Assembly: GCA_030638455.1 (NCBI GenBank)
Contig: DAOWEP010000138.1
Span: 1-8,779 of the forward strand
Source: Gammaproteobacteria bacterium
GTDB lineage: Bacteria > Pseudomonadota > Gammaproteobacteria > DAOWEP01
Length of the DNA stretch: 8,779 nt
Direction of reading: 5' to 3'
Part shown: in pieces, positions 4,865 to 8,779 of the stretch
Layout: the number at the start of each line of letters is the position of its first letter
How positions within the stretch are numbered: the stretch's first letter is position 1
Program-made: the position numbers and the translations under genes
The notes under the pieces: model-generated
Database searches by the model: none
Told to the model about the DNA's origin: nothing
Seen by the model: the letters and a program-made list of their open reading frames with translations, nothing else

Positions 4865-4890
4865 AGTACTAACCTGGCAGAGTACTAACC
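4865..4890. repeat. Short direct repeat at the topA 3' end
   Basis: AGTACTAACC occurs at 4865-4874 and again at 4881-4890, a period of 16. The second copy contains the topA stop codon (complement of CTA, 4885-4887), so the first looks like a duplicated stop region. It is probably a small local duplication without function. Confidence 0.5.
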
Positions 4891-7638
4891 AGCCTTTTTT
4901 CGGGCCGCAGCGCTGGTTTTTTTGCCAGCAGTCTTTTTCTTTGCAGTTGTTTTCTTTTTCACAGTTTTCTTCTTTGCTACTTTCTTTTTGGTGGTTTTCT
5001 TCTTTACCGCCTTACTCTCTACCCATTTTTTATCCTGATAATGGGCCGTCCACCCGGTCGCCTTTCCATCCTTTTCAGACATGATGTACTGTTCCTTGTT
5101 TTTTCGGCTGAAGCGGATAACAGCAGGGTTTTTCTTATCATCCTGGGCAGGTGCTTCAAGTAGATACAGGAACTTTGGATCCAGTTCTTCTTTATGTCTT
5201 ATCAGGTCTTCAACAAGCGGCGCGCGGGTTTCTCTTGAACGTGGAAATGCACTGGATGCCAGGAATAGTCCAGCCATCCCATCACGTAGTATGAAGTAGC
5301 TATCTGATTTTTCACAGGGCAGTTCTTTCATGTGTATAGGGTCTGCCTTGGGAGGCGCAGCTTCACCATTTCTAAGTAGTTTGCGGGTATTCTTACATTC
5401 GGGATTATTGCAGCCAAAGTATTTTCCGAAACGTCCCGATTTCAGCTCCATGTCTGTGCCGCATTTATCGCACTCAATTATCGGGCCTTCGTAGCCTTTG
5501 ATCTTGAACTTGCCTTTTTCAACTTCATAACCGGAACAGTCAGGGCTATTGCCGCAAATATGCATTTTTCTGTCTTCATCAATCAGATAATGATCCATGG
5601 CCGTTCCACATTTAGGACAGCGGTGTTTTTCCATCAATAACCTTGCTTCGGCTTCATCATCTCCGTCCACGCTTTCGGCTTCTTCACCCGGGATCAGGTT
5701 GATTGTTTTTTTGCAGCGTTCCTTGGGTGGCAGGTTGTAGCCAGTGCAGCCCATAAAAACACCGGTTGATCCGGTACGAATAGCCATATCGCGACCACAG
5801 TCCGGGCATTGCATATCAACGGGTATAGGCTCATTACCCCTCATGCCATTTTTATCATTGTCTGCTTTTTTTAGTTGTTTTTTAAAGTCAGTGTAGAATG
5901 CGTTGAGTACGTCTTGCCAGTTGTTTCTGCCTTCGGCAATATCATCCAGCCTTTCTTCCATGTTTGCAGTAAAACCAAAGTCCATCAGTTCCTTAAAGTT
6001 TTCAGTTAATCTGTCTGTAACTATCTCGCCAATTTTTTCTGCATAGAACCGGCGTTGTCTCACGGTTACATAACCACGATCCTGAATTGTGGAAATAATG
6101 CTGGCATAAGTCGATGGCCTGCCAATTCCCTGTTTTTCAAGTTCACGAACAAGGCTGGCTTCACTGAAGCGTGGTGGTGGCTTGGTAAAATGCTGTGAAG
6201 GATCCAGCTTGATTAAGTTTAATATTTCACCTTCTTCGATTGCTGGCAGGGTTACATCATCTGCACCAGTTGGTTGCTGACGTGCAACCTTTGTCCAGCC
6301 GTCAAATCTTACTACTCGTCCTTTTGCTCGCAGTTCATATCCATCTGCATCTATTGTCAGAGTAGTATTGTCGAAGCGGGCCGGTGTCATCTGGCAGGAT
6401 ACAAACTGGCGCCAGATTATTTCATAGAGCCGTACTGCATCCGGGTCTACGCCTTCCAGGTCTGACATCATCCTGTTTACATCCGAGGGTCTGATGGCCT
6501 CATGAGCCTCCTGCGCACCCTGCTTGCTTGAGTAGATAACGGGATTTTCAGGCAGGTACTTGTCTCCATAACGGCTATCAATGTATGCGCGGCAGGTTTC
6601 TACTGCTTCAGTACTCAGGTTGGTTGAGTCTGTACGCATATAGGTAATGTAACCTGCTTCATAAAGGCGCTGTGCCATCATCATGGTTTTCTTTACGCCA
6701 AAGCCCAGTCGTGTGCTTGCTGCCTGCTGCAAGGTTGAGGTAATAAAAGGTGCTTTGGGTTTGCTGCTGGATGGCTTGGTTTCGCGTTTTACAACCTTAT
6801 GCGCTGCTTTTTGTAGAACGGCTAATGCGGCGTCCGTTTGTTCCTTGTTAACGGGCCGGAAGTTTTCATCTTTGTATTTGAAAACCTGTGTACGTAGTTC
6901 ACCACCAGCGGGCGCCTGAAGATCAGCATGTACTTCCCAGTATTCTTCCGGGTTAAATGCATTGATCTCACGTTCACGTTCTACTACCAGTCGAACCGCA
7001 ACAGATTGCACCCTGCCTGCAGAGAGACCTCTGGCAAGCTTCTTCCATAACAGAGGTGAAAGCATGTACCCGACTACACGATCCAGAAATCTTCTTGCCT
7101 GTTGGGCATTGACCTGATCCATATTCAGGTTGGTAGGATGTGCAAAGGCTTCCTGTATCGCATTTTTGGTGATTTCGTTAAAGACTACACGTTTATATTG
7201 AGTCTTTTTACCACCAATGGATTCACGCAGATGCCAGGCAATGGCCTCTCCTTCGCGGTCAAGGTCAGTTGCCAGATATATGGTGTCAGCATTTTGTGCA
7301 AGTTTGCTTAGTTCGGCGACAACCTTTTCTTTTCCTGGCATAACTTCGTACTGTGGGTTCCAGCCATGCTCTGGGTCAATACCCATACGCTTGATCATTG
7401 CTTTTTGGGCGCGCTCCTGTTTGCGCTTTTCTCTTTCCTTGGGGGGGAGTTTTTTGGCCTCACTGGCGAGCTTGCCACGTTCAGCCGGGGTCATCGCTGA
7501 TTTAGCAGATGCGCTACCACTGGCCGGGAGATCACGAATATGACCCACGCTGGACTTTACAATAAAGTCCTTACCCAGATATTTATTAATGGTTTTTGCC
7601 TTTGCCGGAGACTCGACGATAACCAGTGATTTTCCCAT
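4885..7638 (-). CDS. topA: DNA topoisomerase I
   Basis: 917 residues, against 865 in E. coli. This type IA enzyme relaxes negative supercoils by cutting one strand and forming a 5'-phosphotyrosine link. The Toprim domain is at the N terminus, with E9 (VIVESPAKAK) and the acidic triad D125, D127, E129 (ATDLDREGEA). The catalytic Tyr is Y333 in ITYMRTDST, and GIGRPSTYA lies at 504-512. Three four-Cys zinc ribbons follow: C611/C614/C631/C642, C674/C677/C695/C701 and C723/C726/C743/C748. The final 43 or so residues are almost entirely Lys, Thr and Ala, a basic DNA-binding tail seen in many proteobacterial homologues. Residues about 40-80 form a longer charged insertion than in E. coli. The ATG follows AAGGA closely. 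It is monocistronic here and convergent with the PilZ gene. Confidence 0.98.
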   Translation of the reverse strand: MGKSLVIVESPAKAKTINKYLGKDFIVKSSVGHIRDLPASGSASAKSAMTPAERGKLASEAKKLPPKEREKRKQERAQKAMIKRMGIDPEHGWNPQYEVMPGKEKVVAELSKLAQNADTIYLATDLDREGEAIAWHLRESIGGKKTQYKRVVFNEITKNAIQEAFAHPTNLNMDQVNAQQARRFLDRVVGYMLSPLLWKKLARGLSAGRVQSVAVRLVVEREREINAFNPEEYWEVHADLQAPAGGELRTQVFKYKDENFRPVNKEQTDAALAVLQKAAHKVVKRETKPSSSKPKAPFITSTLQQAASTRLGFGVKKTMMMAQRLYEAGYITYMRTDSTNLSTEAVETCRAYIDSRYGDKYLPENPVIYSSKQGAQEAHEAIRPSDVNRMMSDLEGVDPDAVRLYEIIWRQFVSCQMTPARFDNTTLTIDADGYELRAKGRVVRFDGWTKVARQQPTGADDVTLPAIEEGEILNLIKLDPSQHFTKPPPRFSEASLVRELEKQGIGRPSTYASIISTIQDRGYVTVRQRRFYAEKIGEIVTDRLTENFKELMDFGFTANMEERLDDIAEGRNNWQDVLNAFYTDFKKQLKKADNDKNGMRGNEPIPVDMQCPDCGRDMAIRTGSTGVFMGCTGYNLPPKERCKKTINLIPGEEAESVDGDDEAEARLLMEKHRCPKCGTAMDHYLIDEDRKMHICGNSPDCSGYEVEKGKFKIKGYEGPIIECDKCGTDMELKSGRFGKYFGCNNPECKNTRKLLRNGEAAPPKADPIHMKELPCEKSDSYFILRDGMAGLFLASSAFPRSRETRAPLVEDLIRHKEELDPKFLYLLEAPAQDDKKNPAVIRFSRKNKEQYIMSEKDGKATGWTAHYQDKKWVESKAVKKKTTKKKVAKKKTVKKKTTAKKKTAGKKTSAAARKKAG

Positions 7639-8076
7639 AATTCCTTCTATTACAATACGTTATTGTTATAATTAATGTTGCTTTAATATTTTTTTGTTAT
7701 TTTGCAGTCAGTAGCTGGGCTGCTCCAACACCTTAATAAGGTACGCTTACAGAGTGGGTGAGCAAGTTACCAAGCAATGAATCGGCTATGAGCGAACGAA
7801 CTTTATCATTTTTTTCAGGATTTGGAAGAGGCAGGATATGCAAAATTCTTTCTTATTTAAAAAGAGTCGTTACAATTCGTCAGAAATAAACCATATAAGG
7901 GGTCGGTTTCAGTATCCTGATTTGTTGCCGATGTATCTGATTACAATGGTATAAAAATAAAATTTGGTGGTATATTTTCTACACTAATGATAATGGAATT
8001 TTTCTTTATCTGGTTTCTGATACTAGCCTCCAGGTAGTGCCATGTAAAATTAGTTAAATAACAATTGGAGCAACGG
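7639..8076. other. Intergenic region between topA and the MgtC-family gene
   Basis: These 438 bases separate two divergent genes and hold no convincing gene; one small open frame is listed separately. Near topA there are two dyads: ACAATA-CGT-TATTGT (7652-7666), just upstream of the topA ribosome binding site, and ACCTTA-A-TAAGGT (7730-7742), a perfect 13-bp palindrome. Either may be an operator or part of the topA promoter. No clear -35/-10 pair could be settled for either gene. The MgtC-side half is AT-rich. Confidence 0.6.
7838..7954 (+). CDS. Possible 38-residue small protein (doubtful)
   Basis: An ATG at 7838 follows GAAGAGG by six bases and opens a 38-residue frame ending at TAA 7952-7954. 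The peptide begins MQNSFLFKKSRYNSSEI and ends LLPMYLITMV. It is basic at first and hydrophobic at the end, and resembles nothing I know. The good ribosome binding site is the only support, and in AT-rich intergenic DNA this can arise by chance. It lies 122 bases upstream of the MgtC-family start, so it could also be a leader peptide. Confidence 0.2.
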   Translation: MQNSFLFKKSRYNSSEINHIRGRFQYPDLLPMYLITMV

Positions 8077-8775
8077 ATGGGTGATTTTTCCACGAGCATT
8101 GATATTGCCTCAAGGCTACTGCTAGCACTCTCGGCCGGCGGTGTTATTGGCATTGAGAGGGCCTTTCATGGACGTCCTGCCGGGATAAGAACACATTCAC
8201 TGGTATGTGTTTCATCTGCATTACTCATGTTACTGACTTTTTACCAATGGGATCTTTTAAAAGATATGCCACTGGAAACGATTCGGGTCGACCCTACGCG
8301 TATGGCCCAGGGCATTATGACCGGTATTGGTTTTCTGGGTGCCGGTGTGATCATGAAGGAAAAGTTGTCCGTCCGCGGTCTAACGACAGCAGCATCAATA
8401 TGGATGGTGGCCTCTATCGGTATTATAATTGGGATGGGTTTTTACATGCCCGCCTTCGCTGCCACTGCGATTACACTGGTCGTATTGAGTTTGTTTGGTA
8501 AGATAGAATCTGTAATGCCGACCCGTCGTTTTGGCCGACTAATGGTTCGTTTCAAGCGGTCCGATATCATTTCTAAAGATGAGCTCGCTGATATTATTTC
8601 GGAGTATGATATAAATGCTTACCACCCCAGTTATTCCCTGGAAGACGAGGGTAGAATTTTCCAGTATCAAATGACGATCTATACGCATAAACTGAATAAC
8701 TTCCATGCACTGGCATCCAGGTTAAGCAAGATGGAGAAAATCAGTGAATTTTCGATCAACCCAACGGGGGATTAG
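8077..8775 (+). CDS. MgtC/SapB family membrane protein
   Basis: 232 residues from ATG 8077, with TTGGAG (8065-8070) six bases upstream. A TTG at 8065 overlaps that ribosome binding site and is rejected. The N-terminal two-thirds is the MgtC/SapB membrane domain, with about four to five hydrophobic segments between residues 8 and 145. The family motifs are GGVIGIER (21-28), RPAGIRTHSLV (33-43), DPTRMAQGIMTGIGFLGAG (72-90) and VRGLTTAASIW (99-109). The C-terminal part (about 155-232) is soluble and resembles the ACT-like tail of MgtC proteins. Salmonella MgtC helps survival in low magnesium and inhibits the F1Fo ATP synthase. Environmental homologues are mostly of unknown role, so only the family is assigned. 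The window ends four bases after its stop, so any downstream partner is unseen. Confidence 0.93.
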   Translation: MGDFSTSIDIASRLLLALSAGGVIGIERAFHGRPAGIRTHSLVCVSSALLMLLTFYQWDLLKDMPLETIRVDPTRMAQGIMTGIGFLGAGVIMKEKLSVRGLTTAASIWMVASIGIIIGMGFYMPAFAATAITLVVLSLFGKIESVMPTRRFGRLMVRFKRSDIISKDELADIISEYDINAYHPSYSLEDEGRIFQYQMTIYTHKLNNFHALASRLSKMEKISEFSINPTGD

Positions 8776-8779
8776 AGGG

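Noticed and set aside
7217..7543. + strand 108-codon frame
   Set aside because: It is antisense to the start of topA, a product of that gene's codon use.
7907..7934. Possible sigma-28 promoter upstream of the MgtC-family gene (GCCGATGT at 7927)
   Set aside because: The -10 box is only a partial match and no TAAA-type -35 box lies at the right distance.
8205..8501. 98-codon + strand frame within the MgtC-family gene
   Set aside because: It is in a different frame inside a gene with clear family motifs, with no independent start signal.

Overview
The window looks like chromosomal DNA of a moderately AT-rich gammaproteobacterium. The DNA topoisomerase I (residue pattern, three zinc ribbons, Lys-rich tail), the YcgR-type PilZ protein and the TusA-family carrier all fit that group. 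TusA-like proteins are frequent in sulfur-metabolising lineages, but the genus cannot be fixed from this sequence. No phage, transposon, CRISPR, rRNA or tRNA was seen.

Layout, left to right: (1) the tail of an unidentified + strand gene and its strong terminator (1-124). (2) A small conserved-type membrane protein with a possible Cys/His metal site (194-787). (3) A 461-base leader region with two sigma-28-like promoter elements followed by a class I cyclic di-GMP (GEMM) riboswitch (about 1019-1116). (4) A two-gene operon behind it: a stand-alone receiver protein with degenerate switch residues (1249-1620) and an HPt-HD-GYP fusion (1703-2857). (5) On the minus strand, a TusA-family sulfur carrier (3588-3818) followed by a TetR/AcrR regulator (2881-3501). 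(6) A 305-base AT-rich divergent region with a likely TetR operator and a sigma-28-like promoter facing right. (7) A YcgR-like PilZ c-di-GMP receptor (4124-4792) with a strong terminator. (8) topA on the minus strand (4885-7638). (9) A 438-base region with no convincing gene. (10) An MgtC/SapB-family membrane protein (8077-8775).

The most interesting part is the c-di-GMP circuit. A c-di-GMP-sensing RNA precedes an operon whose second product carries the fold that degrades c-di-GMP, fused to a phosphotransfer domain. Motility-type promoters appear to drive it, and a c-di-GMP-binding flagellar-brake-type protein lies about 1.3 kb away behind a similar promoter. This suggests a feedback module linking flagellar gene expression, phosphorelay input and c-di-GMP. 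The functional wiring is inference; the RNA and protein motifs are read directly from the sequence.
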